Positions 24,879 through 32,080 of a stretch of DNA of 64,000 bases are shown here, piece after piece; the stretch's first letter is position 1, and the number at the start of each line of letters is the position of its first letter. Made by a program: the position numbers and the translations under genes. The notes below the pieces were generated by a model. It searched no databases. It saw nothing but the letters and a program-made list of their open reading frames with translations, and was not told where the DNA came from. This DNA is from CBDAPE01 sp965198325 (GTDB lineage Bacteria; Pseudomonadota; Alphaproteobacteria; UBA828; JAPUJA01): positions 62,001 to 126,000 of the forward strand of contig CBDAPE010000013.1 in NCBI GenBank assembly GCA_965198325.1, given 5' to 3'.

Positions 24879-26195
24879 ATGGCCGACAGCGACCTCGTGA
24901 TGTTTTGCTGGCCCGATCTCGTCGGGCTCAACCGGGGGCGTTCATTCCCGGCGTCCGAGCTGCCGGGCCGCTTAAAAAATGGCATCATCCTGCCACCCGC
25001 CGTTCAGGCCCTGCTGCCCTTTCCGTTGATCGCCGATCCAACGCCCTGGGGGCCGATGGACGACGTCATCCTGATTCCCGATGTGGACAGCGAGGTTTGC
25101 GTCGACGTGGACGAAGACGCCTCGCCGTTACACTTCTTCATGTGCGACTGGCACTCCCTAGACGGCAATGTCTGGACGTCCTGCGCCCGGAGTTTCTTGA
25201 AGAAAGCACTGGCCGACCTCGAGACCGAGACAGGGCTGCGCGTCATGTCCGGCGTCGAGAGCGAGTTCCACCTCTCTGATATCGAGCCCTGGCCCGCCCC
25301 GGGCTTTACCATGGAAGCGCTGCGCCTCGAGGAAAAGTTCGGCAGCCGGGCCATGGCGGCCCTCCAGCAGGCGGGAGTCGAGCCCGAGACCTTCGAACCC
25401 GAATACGGCGTCGGCCAGTACGAGATCGCGACCGGCCCGGCGATCGGCATCGCCGCGGCCGATCGGGTCGCCATCACCCGTGAAATCGTGCGCGACGTGG
25501 CGCGGCGCATGGGCCGGCGCGCGAGCCTCGCACCGATCGTCAATCTCGAGTCCGTTGGCAACGGCGTGCATACCCACATCAGCCTGGTCGACGGGGATGG
25601 CAAGCCGGCGGGCTTCGACGAGTCGAAGCCCGGTTTCGTGAGCGAGATATTCGGTTCGTTCTTGGCGGGCATGATCCGTCACCTGCCCGCGCTCTGCGCC
25701 TTCAGCGCGCCGAGCCCCGCCTCCTACCTGCGGCTTACGCCCGGACGCTGGAGCTCGAGCTGCGCCGCCGTTGGCACTGGCAACCGGGAGGCGGCGCTCC
25801 GCCTGCCGCCGATCTGGAGCGGCTCGGGCGCCAATCCCGCCAAGGCTTTCAATGTCGAGTTTCGCGCCGGCGACGCCACCGCCTCGCCCTATCTCGTGCT
25901 GGGCACGTTGGTGCGCGCCGGCCTCGAGGGGATCCGCGAGACGCTGCCGGCGCCTGAACTCCTGAACGTCGCGCCCTCCGAGCTCGACGACGCCGAGCGG
26001 GAACGACGCGGGATTGCCCTCCTGCCCAGCTCGCTCGACGCGGCGCTCGAGCTGGCCGATGGCGATGCGGTTGTCAAATCCTGGTTCCCCGACGACCTTT
26101 GGAGCGTTTATTTCTCAGTCAAACGGGGCGAGATCGATTGCGTCGCCGAGATGGACGCGCCGGACATCGCCGAAACCTACCGAAAGTACTATTGA
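24879..26195 (+). CDS. Glutamine synthetase-family ligase (PuuA/GlnA-like)
   Basis: A 438-residue protein with the GS beta-grasp N-terminus and catalytic domain: SGVESEFHL and QYEIATGPA metal and ATP elements near 122-190, NGVHTHIS near 230, and a VEFRAGDATASPYL end-strand near 327. The glycine-rich SYLRLTPGRWS segment replaces the canonical NSYKRL form, as in ligases that gamma-glutamylate amines instead of ammonia. A good AGGGAGA precedes ATG 24879. Two EamA exporters follow. The amine substrate is unknown; classical nitrogen-assimilating GS is unlikely given the divergence. Confidence 0.85.
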   Translation: MADSDLVMFCWPDLVGLNRGRSFPASELPGRLKNGIILPPAVQALLPFPLIADPTPWGPMDDVILIPDVDSEVCVDVDEDASPLHFFMCDWHSLDGNVWTSCARSFLKKALADLETETGLRVMSGVESEFHLSDIEPWPAPGFTMEALRLEEKFGSRAMAALQQAGVEPETFEPEYGVGQYEIATGPAIGIAAADRVAITREIVRDVARRMGRRASLAPIVNLESVGNGVHTHISLVDGDGKPAGFDESKPGFVSEIFGSFLAGMIRHLPALCAFSAPSPASYLRLTPGRWSSSCAAVGTGNREAALRLPPIWSGSGANPAKAFNVEFRAGDATASPYLVLGTLVRAGLEGIRETLPAPELLNVAPSELDDAERERRGIALLPSSLDAALELADGDAVVKSWFPDDLWSVYFSVKRGEIDCVAEMDAPDIAETYRKYY

Positions 26196-26257
26196 GTACC
26201 GCCGGTTTGCTCCTCGCGGCCCTCTGAACCGGCCCCGCCAAGCTCACGGCGCCCGCC

Positions 26258-27178
26258 ATGACCGGCCTCCTCATCCGCCGCCCCGACCTCCTGCCTAGCC
26301 TCGCGGTGGGCATGCCGGCCCTGTTCTGGGGTCTGTTCTGGATTCCCGTGCGCATGCTGAACGACGGGGGCATCACGGGCTCCTGGACGGTTTTCCTGAT
26401 CTATGCGGTCGCGCTCGTCGTTCTCCTGCCTCTTTTCTACACCCACCGGCGGGGCATCCGCGCAGCGGGCTGGGGCTGGCTGCTGACGGGCCTGTTCACG
26501 GGCGGCAGCTTCCTGCTCTATGCCAATGCCTTCCTGCATACGGAGATCGTGCGGGTCTTCTTCCTGTTCTACATTTCGCCCATCTGGGCCGCTCTCCTCG
26601 CGCGCTTCTTCCTGGGCGAACGCCTGACCTATTCCCGCCTCATCGCGATTGCACTGGGGCTTGCCGGGCTCATCGTCATCCTGAACATCCAAGAAGGCTG
26701 GCCCGTGCCGCGCAGCGCGGGCGACTGGATGGCGCTCTGCGGCGGTATGGTGTGGGCGCTTGCCGCCCTTCGTCTGCGTCAAACGACGACGACCGGCGCG
26801 CCGGAACAGGCCCTGGGGTTCTATTTCTGGGGGGTTCTCATCGGAGCGGGATTTTTCTTCTTGCCGCTCGAGACCCAGAGCGCCATACCCGATTTCGCGG
26901 CGCTCGCGGGCCGGACCTGGGGGTTGCTCGTCCTGACGGCGTTCTTTGCCTTGGCAGCGAACCTTTCACTGGTCTGGGGCGCCCGGCTGCTCAGCCCCTT
27001 GCGGTCGTCGATCCTTCTCATGATGGAACTTATCAGCGGGACGGTTGCGGCGTCGATCCTGACAGACGAGCCCTTCGGCCTGCGAGAAATCCTCGGCGGC
27101 GGACTCATCGTCTCGGCCGCCGGGCTCGACCTCTTCTATCGGCAAAAGGCGGCGGCCGGCCCCACGGCCTCGGGCTAG
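26258..27178 (+). CDS. EamA/DMT-family transporter (copy 1)
   Basis: A 306-residue inner-membrane protein with about ten hydrophobic segments in two EamA repeats. Clear features are FWIPVRMLNDGGITGSW near the start, LLYANAFLHTEIVRVFFLFY, and ELISGTVAASILTDEPFG in the second half. Drug/metabolite transporters of this type usually export amino acids or metabolites. It is a paralogue of the next gene with identical length. Confidence 0.87.
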   Translation: MTGLLIRRPDLLPSLAVGMPALFWGLFWIPVRMLNDGGITGSWTVFLIYAVALVVLLPLFYTHRRGIRAAGWGWLLTGLFTGGSFLLYANAFLHTEIVRVFFLFYISPIWAALLARFFLGERLTYSRLIAIALGLAGLIVILNIQEGWPVPRSAGDWMALCGGMVWALAALRLRQTTTTGAPEQALGFYFWGVLIGAGFFFLPLETQSAIPDFAALAGRTWGLLVLTAFFALAANLSLVWGARLLSPLRSSILLMMELISGTVAASILTDEPFGLREILGGGLIVSAAGLDLFYRQKAAAGPTASG

Positions 27179-27247
27179 GACCCGCCACAAGGGCGCGGGA
27201 GGACCGTGCTTGCACGGGCGTCCTTTCCAATGCTAAGGGCATGGCGG

Positions 27248-28168
27248 ATGAACTCTCCGTCCGCCCATCCGGCCAAACTGATGCCTTGCGTCGCCGTTGG
27301 TGCCTGTGCCGCGGTCTGGGGTGCCTTCTGGATTCCACTCCGCATGCTCGAAGACGGCGGGGTCAGCGGTCCCTGGACGCTTCTTCTCATTTACATCCTC
27401 GCGACAGCCGTCATTTTCCCGTTCGCTCTCAAATACTGGGGTGTCATTCGGGCGGCCGGCTGGAATTGGGTCATAACCGGTCTGTTGGGCGGCGGCGGCT
27501 TTTACCTGTACGCCAATGCGTTTCTCAACACGGAGATCGTCCGGGTTCTGCTGCTCTTCTACCTGATGCCCATCTGGGCGACCATTCTTGGCCGTCTGTT
27601 CCTGGGAGAATCGATCACCGCTGGGCGTCTGTTCGCGATCATGCTGGGCTTGGGTGGTTTGTTCGTCATGCTTGGCATCGACCAGGGCTGGCCGTTGCCG
27701 AAGAACGCCGGCGACTGGATGGCCCTCGCCGCCGGCATGATGTGGGCTTACACCTGCGTCCGCTACCGGCTAGCCACCGCGGTGGGTGCGATCGAGCAGA
27801 CCTTCGGGTTCGCGATCGGCTGCGTCGTGTGTGGCCTCGTGTTCCTCCTGATCCCCTCGGACGGGCCGGGGATCGTTGCCGCGTTTGGCGCGCTCGAGAA
27901 CGCTGTCTGGCTCGTGCTGGGAATAACCGCCGTCATCGCGATAATTACCAATCTCGTGATTATCTGGGGCGCGCGGCAGTTGAGTCCGGGCCTGGTTGGG
28001 ATTCTTAACATGATGGAGCTCGTCGCCGGAGCCGCGACGGCCGCCTGGTTATCTGGAGAACCGTTCGGCTGGCGTGAGATCGTTGGCGGCGCGTTGATCG
28101 TGGCCGCCGCATTGGTCGATATCCTGCTGCGCCGGGATCCGGCGAAGGAACAGGCGAGCGCGGATTAG
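27248..28168 (+). CDS. EamA/DMT-family transporter (copy 2)
   Basis: A 306-residue paralogue of the preceding gene, with parallel segments FWIPLRMLEDGGVSGPW, LYANAFLNTEIVRVLLLFY and ELVAGAATAAWLSGEPFG. I chose ATG 27248 because it makes both paralogues start 14-15 residues before the first membrane segment and gives both exactly 306 residues. A GTG at 27206 and an ATG at 27230 are in frame upstream. The high divergence but equal length points to an old tandem duplication with possible heterodimer or substrate split. Confidence 0.85.
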   Translation: MNSPSAHPAKLMPCVAVGACAAVWGAFWIPLRMLEDGGVSGPWTLLLIYILATAVIFPFALKYWGVIRAAGWNWVITGLLGGGGFYLYANAFLNTEIVRVLLLFYLMPIWATILGRLFLGESITAGRLFAIMLGLGGLFVMLGIDQGWPLPKNAGDWMALAAGMMWAYTCVRYRLATAVGAIEQTFGFAIGCVVCGLVFLLIPSDGPGIVAAFGALENAVWLVLGITAVIAIITNLVIIWGARQLSPGLVGILNMMELVAGAATAAWLSGEPFGWREIVGGALIVAAALVDILLRRDPAKEQASAD

Positions 28169-28210
28169 GGCCTTATCCGTTTAGCGTTACGCAGATAAAA
28201 GCTTAGCGCC

Positions 28211-28234
28211 ACGCCGATCGAAGCCAATCGGCGT
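28211..28234. terminator. Hairpin between convergent genes
   Basis: ACGCCGAT (28211-28218) and ATCGGCGT (28227-28234) form an 8-bp stem with an 8-base loop in the 114-base gap between the second EamA gene and the first VOC gene, which converge. There is no strong T-run on either side, so it is a weak candidate for a bidirectional terminator. Confidence 0.35.
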
Positions 28235-28282
28235 CCCCGCGGTACGCCGACGCGCGCCACGGGATTCGTCGGGCACGGCAGG

Positions 28283-28816
28283 TCAGGGCGCCGGATACCA
28301 GTAATCCGCTTCGGGCCGGGTCCAGCCGTCGGGTCGATGGATGATCTCGAAGGTCGTGTGGGTCGGGTCGAGGGTATCGTAATAACAGAACGAGACGCCG
28401 CTCCACCGAGCCTCGAACAGACGCTCGAAGCCGCGCGCTTCGAATTCGCGATGGCATAGGTCCCAGTCGATCCCCATGGTCTGGAGGAAGAATCCCACAT
28501 GATGGATCCCTTCGCCCTGGGCTTCGAGATAGTCCTTGTAGATGCTTGGCCCCTCGAGCGGCTGGACGACTTCCCAATTGAGCTTGCCGGTCCAGGCGAG
28601 GGCGAGCTGGAAGCTGCATTCGACGGCTTCGCCGCGGAGCTTTGGGTCGGCCAATAGCGGCGGCTCGTAGCGACGGACCCACCAGGGACCGATGCCGAGC
28701 CGGTCGGCAAACCCCTTCACGCAGGCGTCGAGGTCGCGGGTCACGACGCAGACCTGCTGGGTCTGGGAAAACAGGCTGTTGGGCAGGTCGGTGAAGATGT
28801 AGTCGCCCTGACTCAT
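28283..28816 (-). CDS. VOC-family (glyoxalase fold) protein, copy 1
   Basis: A 177-residue vicinal-oxygen-chelate protein (QQVCVVTRDLDACVKGF, IHHVGFFLQTM, DPTHTTFEII). His/Glu metal ligands are suggested by HH and TFEI at the usual spacing. ATG 28816 aligns with the paralogue's start; a GTG-type start 7 residues earlier is less likely. VOC proteins include isomerases, epimerases, dioxygenases and resistance proteins; the reaction is not identifiable. It is the last gene of an apparent aldehyde dehydrogenase-deoR-VOC-VOC run. Confidence 0.87.
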   Translation of the reverse strand: MSQGDYIFTDLPNSLFSQTQQVCVVTRDLDACVKGFADRLGIGPWWVRRYEPPLLADPKLRGEAVECSFQLALAWTGKLNWEVVQPLEGPSIYKDYLEAQGEGIHHVGFFLQTMGIDWDLCHREFEARGFERLFEARWSGVSFCYYDTLDPTHTTFEIIHRPDGWTRPEADYWYPAP

Positions 28817-28824
28817 GTCGCCGG

Positions 28825-28863
28825 GCCCCGCCCGCACGGCGGACCGCCGCCGGGGCTTTTTTT
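28825..28863 (+). terminator. Rho-independent terminator-like element antisense to the VOC operon
   Basis: On the plus strand GCCCCG (28825-28830) pairs with CGGGGC (28851-28856), with an inner GGC/GCC stem, followed by seven T (28857-28863). It lies between two minus-strand VOC genes, so it would stop plus-strand read-through from the EamA operon. On the minus strand the same hairpin sits directly before the first VOC gene's start and could affect its translation. Confidence 0.5.
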
Positions 28864-28899
28864 ATAGGGGGTTGAAAACGTCTGCATCGCGACCGTCTC

Positions 28900-29442
28900 C
28901 TAACGCGCCGGCGGCTCGGGATACCAGTAGTCGGGGTCCGGCCGCTCCCAACCTGCGTCGCGGTCGATGATCTCGAACGTCGTGTGAGTCGGATCGAGGG
29001 TCTCGTAATAACAGAACGTAACGCCCTGCCAGCGGCCCTCGAACAGCCGGGCAAAGCCGCGGGACTCGAAGTCCCGATGGCAGGTCGGCCAGTCCATGCC
29101 CATGGTTGCGAGGAAGCAGGCCACGTGATGAACGCCGTCGCCCTGTGCCTCAAGGTATTCGCGGTGGGGACCCGGGCCGTCGAGCGGCTGAACGATCTCC
29201 CAGTTCATGGCCCCCGTCCAGGCGAGTGCGACCTTCGCGCTCATCTCGACCGGCCGGCCGCGCAATATCAGATCGGTCAACTCGGGTGGCGCATAGGTCT
29301 TGACCCACCAGGGGCCGATACCGAGTCGGTCGGCGAAGCCCTTCACGCAGGCGTCGAGGTCGCTCGTGACGACGCAGACCTGCTGCGTTTCCAGAAGCAG
29401 GCTGTTGGCCAGATCGGTGAAGATATAGTCGGTTGCGGCGAT
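28900..29442 (-). CDS. VOC-family protein, copy 2, with apparent ATC start
   Basis: A 180-residue paralogue of the 28283-28816 product. The frame is open through the whole conserved N-terminus (DYIFTDLANSLL, QQVCVVTSDLDACVKGF), but no ATG, GTG or TTG exists between the upstream in-frame TGA and this homology. The codon aligned with the paralogue's ATG is ATC (29442-29440). It is preceded by a perfect GGAGG with 7 bases spacing, which overlaps the end of deoR. From ATC the length is 177 plus three extra C-terminal residues. The other option is a CTG six codons earlier. A GTG at 29346 would delete a core strand. Confidence 0.8.
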   Translation of the reverse strand: MAATDYIFTDLANSLLLETQQVCVVTSDLDACVKGFADRLGIGPWWVKTYAPPELTDLILRGRPVEMSAKVALAWTGAMNWEIVQPLDGPGPHREYLEAQGDGVHHVACFLATMGMDWPTCHRDFESRGFARLFEGRWQGVTFCYYETLDPTHTTFEIIDRDAGWERPDPDYWYPEPPAR

Positions 29443-29456
29443 ATCCGATCCTCCGT

Positions 29457-30245
29457 TCAGGCCGGCGCCGATCCAAGCGCCGGTGCCTCATCCCCGATGA
29501 GCAGCCGCACGCCCGCGTCCTCGAATGCCGCCCGGAATTTCGCGCCGGGCCGGACTTCGGTGACCAGCAGGTCGATCTCCTCGAAGCCCGCGATGCGGAT
29601 CAGGCCCCGGGCGCCAAATTTCAGCTGATCGGCAAGGACACAGGCCATATCGGCGCACTCGATCATCGCCTGGGTAATCTCGGCGCGGTTGAGATCGTCA
29701 TGCATCAGCCCGCCTCTGGGATGGAGCTGGGCGACCGAGAAAAACGCCTTGTCGGCGTAGAACGTGCGCACGAACTCGACGGCGAGCGGGCCGTCCACTG
29801 TGCCGTCTCGACTGTCAACCTCGCCGCCCACGGTATAGACCCGGTTGCCGTTGCGCGTAACCAGCAGCCGGGCCACGTCGATCGAGTTGGTGACGACCGT
29901 CAAGTCGAGATGGTGACGAAGCGCATGGGCGAAATAGACCATCGTGCTGCCGCCCGCGACGATCAGCCGGTCGCCGTTCACGACCTCTTTCGCGGCGCGG
30001 CGCGCGATCGCCGTCTTCGCCTCGGGCGCCTCGAGCAGGCAATAGTGGAACGCAGTCTCGCGCACGACCTCGGGCAAGGCGACGCCGCCCCGAATTGCCT
30101 CGACGGCGCCGCCATCGGCAAGCTTTCGGATGTCACGCCGGATGGTTTCCCCCGACACCTCTAGTTGATCCGCGAGCTCAGTGATCGAGCACTGGCCGCG
30201 AATCTGCAAGAGACTGAGAATCTCGTCGTGACGCCCTCGTGCCAT
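29457..30245 (-). CDS. DeoR-family transcription regulator
   Basis: A 262-residue regulator. The N-terminal helix-turn-helix (RHDEILSLLQIRGQCSITELADQLEVS, ETIRRDIRKLADGG) is followed by a sugar-phosphate-isomerase-like sensor domain (GDRLIVAGGSTMVYFA near 93-108, VVTNSIDVARLL near 118). This is the DeoR/GlpR layout with repression relieved by a phosphorylated ligand. GTG 30248 directly before ATG 30245 is an alternative start. It is flanked by an aldehyde dehydrogenase upstream and VOC genes downstream on the same strand, and it may bind the repeated element at 31851-31894. Confidence 0.88.
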   Translation of the reverse strand: MARGRHDEILSLLQIRGQCSITELADQLEVSGETIRRDIRKLADGGAVEAIRGGVALPEVVRETAFHYCLLEAPEAKTAIARRAAKEVVNGDRLIVAGGSTMVYFAHALRHHLDLTVVTNSIDVARLLVTRNGNRVYTVGGEVDSRDGTVDGPLAVEFVRTFYADKAFFSVAQLHPRGGLMHDDLNRAEITQAMIECADMACVLADQLKFGARGLIRIAGFEEIDLLVTEVRPGAKFRAAFEDAGVRLLIGDEAPALGSAPA

Positions 30246-30276
30246 CACCTATCCCCGGATCGGACCGGCTCCTGCT

Positions 30277-31782
30277 CTACTGGTCGTGCAACTGGATCCA
30301 TGTGCATTTCAGCTCGCAATACTTGTCGAGCGCGTGAAGCGATTTGTCGCGGCCGAAGCCCGACTGTTTGTAGCCGCCAAACGGGGTCGACATTTCGCTG
30401 ACATTGTATTCGTTGACCCAGACGACGCCGCAACGCAGTGCCTTGGCCGCCTTGTGAGCCTTGTCGATATCGCGGGTCCAGACGCTGCCCGTCAGGCCGA
30501 AATCCGAGTCGTTGGCAATCCGAATTCCGTCGTCGAGACCGTCGCAGCTGATCACCGAAAGCACCGGCCCGAAGATTTCCTCGCGGGCGATGCGCATCCG
30601 GTTATCGACGCGGTCGAACACGGTCGGCGGAAAATAGTAGCCGCCCGTCTCTTCCATGATCCGTTCACCGCCCAGCACCAGCTCCGCGCCCTCCGCTTTA
30701 CCGATCTCGATGTAGTCGGTGATGCGCTTGAGCTGCACCTCGTCGAGAATGGCGCCCATCTCGGTATCGGGATCGAGCGGATCGTGGGGCTGATAGGCCT
30801 TGCTGTTCTCGATCACTCGCTCGACGATGGCATCCTTCACCGATGCCTCGACGATGACCCGGGAGCCTGCGTTGCAGACCTCGCCCTGGTTGTAGAAAAT
30901 TCCCTTGGCGACGATCTTGGCGGCAATGTCGAGATCGCAGTCGGCGAGCACGACCTGCGGCGATTTGCCCCCGCATTCGAGCGAGACCCGCTTCATGTTG
31001 GATTCGGCCGAGTACGCCATGAACAGCTTGCCGACCTCACCTGAGCCCGTGAACGTCACGCAATCGACGTCCCCGTGGCGGCCGAGCGCCTGACCCGCGG
31101 TTTCGCCGTAGCCCGGAAGCACGTTGAGAACGCCGTCGGGGATGCCCGCTTCGGCCGCGAGCTCGGCAGCCCAAATCGCGGAGAGGGGGGTCTGCTCGGC
31201 GGGCTTGAGAATGACCGAGTTGCCCATCGCCAGGGCCGGCGCCACCTTCGCCCCGTAACCCAGATACATGGGATAATTCCAGGGAACGACCGCCGCGACG
31301 ATGCCCATCGGCTCGCGGGTCACCATCGCGATGGCGTCCGTGCGCGAGGGTACGATCTCGTCGTTTACCTTGTCGATTGCCTCGGCGAACCAGCGGATCA
31401 TGATTGCCGTGCCGGTGATGTCCTTCTTTACGCTGTAGCTGATCGGTTTGCCGCAATCGAGGGTCTCGATCAGGGCCAGCTCTTCGACATGTTCGTCGAT
31501 CAAATCGGCGAAGCGCAGCAGGATCGCCTTTCGGTCCTTCTTCGCCAAATTGGACCAGACGCCCGACTCGAAGGCGCGACGCGCGGCCGCGACGGCCCTG
31601 TTCACGTCTTCCTCGTCGCACGCCGCGACCTCGGCGAGCAGCTTGCCCGTAGACGGGCAGATAACCGGGAAGGTCCTGCCCGACGCGGCATCGACATACT
31701 TGCCATCGATGAATGCCGTGGTCTTGAAATTCTGCTTAGCGGCGCGTTCGCGCCATTGCTCCAACGACAGCATTCCGGACAT
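30277..31782 (-). CDS. NAD(P)-dependent aldehyde dehydrogenase
   Basis: A 501-residue enzyme with all catalytic parts: Asn169 in VVPWNYPM, Glu269 in LECGGKSP and nucleophile Cys303 in NQGEVCNAGSR. The sequence style is close to betaine-aldehyde and gamma-glutamyl-aminobutyraldehyde dehydrogenases (PuuC/BetB group). GGGGAG sits just before ATG 31782. It opens a minus-strand run with deoR and two VOC genes and is divergent from a fused E1 dehydrogenase. The likely role is oxidation of an amine-derived aldehyde. Confidence 0.9.
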   Translation of the reverse strand: MSGMLSLEQWRERAAKQNFKTTAFIDGKYVDAASGRTFPVICPSTGKLLAEVAACDEEDVNRAVAAARRAFESGVWSNLAKKDRKAILLRFADLIDEHVEELALIETLDCGKPISYSVKKDITGTAIMIRWFAEAIDKVNDEIVPSRTDAIAMVTREPMGIVAAVVPWNYPMYLGYGAKVAPALAMGNSVILKPAEQTPLSAIWAAELAAEAGIPDGVLNVLPGYGETAGQALGRHGDVDCVTFTGSGEVGKLFMAYSAESNMKRVSLECGGKSPQVVLADCDLDIAAKIVAKGIFYNQGEVCNAGSRVIVEASVKDAIVERVIENSKAYQPHDPLDPDTEMGAILDEVQLKRITDYIEIGKAEGAELVLGGERIMEETGGYYFPPTVFDRVDNRMRIAREEIFGPVLSVISCDGLDDGIRIANDSDFGLTGSVWTRDIDKAHKAAKALRCGVVWVNEYNVSEMSTPFGGYKQSGFGRDKSLHALDKYCELKCTWIQLHDQ

Positions 31783-32080
31783 TGCGTCTCCCCTTCATCC
31801 CGAAGCCCAGCCGGGCGTAACCCGATGAAATCCACAATTCTCCACGATTGTAGGCCTAATTTCTGTCAAACAAAAGTCTAATAAGGCCTAATTTTACACA
31901 TTTCGCGTTGACGCGGCGCCCCGGCTGCGGCTTAATCCCTTGAAACACCAAGCTGAAACTGGGATATGCGACACGGCGGAAACCCCTGACCGGATATCGT
32001 CCTACGATCGGCCGATCACCGTCGACGCCCGGCTCTGCATGTCTTAGCCTGAACGTCGCACCGACGAAAGCGCCCGCGCC
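31783..32080. promoter_or_regulatory. Divergent regulatory region between aldehyde dehydrogenase and E1 genes
   Basis: About 298 bases with no gene. The segment 31837-31910 is AT-rich and contains a repeated AGGCCTAATTT element (listed separately). On the minus strand TTGACA occurs at 31869-31864, but no -10 stands at proper distance. The remaining part (31910-32080) shows no recognisable element. Confidence 0.45.
31851..31894. repeat. Direct repeat of a 12-base operator-like element, 32 bases apart
   Basis: TAGGCCTAATTT (31851-31862) and AAGGCCTAATTT (31883-31894) are 11/12 identical. Their starts are 32 bases apart, about three helical turns, and each has an AGGCCT palindromic core. Phased paired sites in a divergent promoter next to a DeoR gene suggest operator function. 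Confidence 0.5.

Noticed and set aside
28900..29346. VOC copy 2 starting at GTG 29346
   Set aside because: Would remove about 32 conserved residues that are clearly in frame and aligned with the paralogue.
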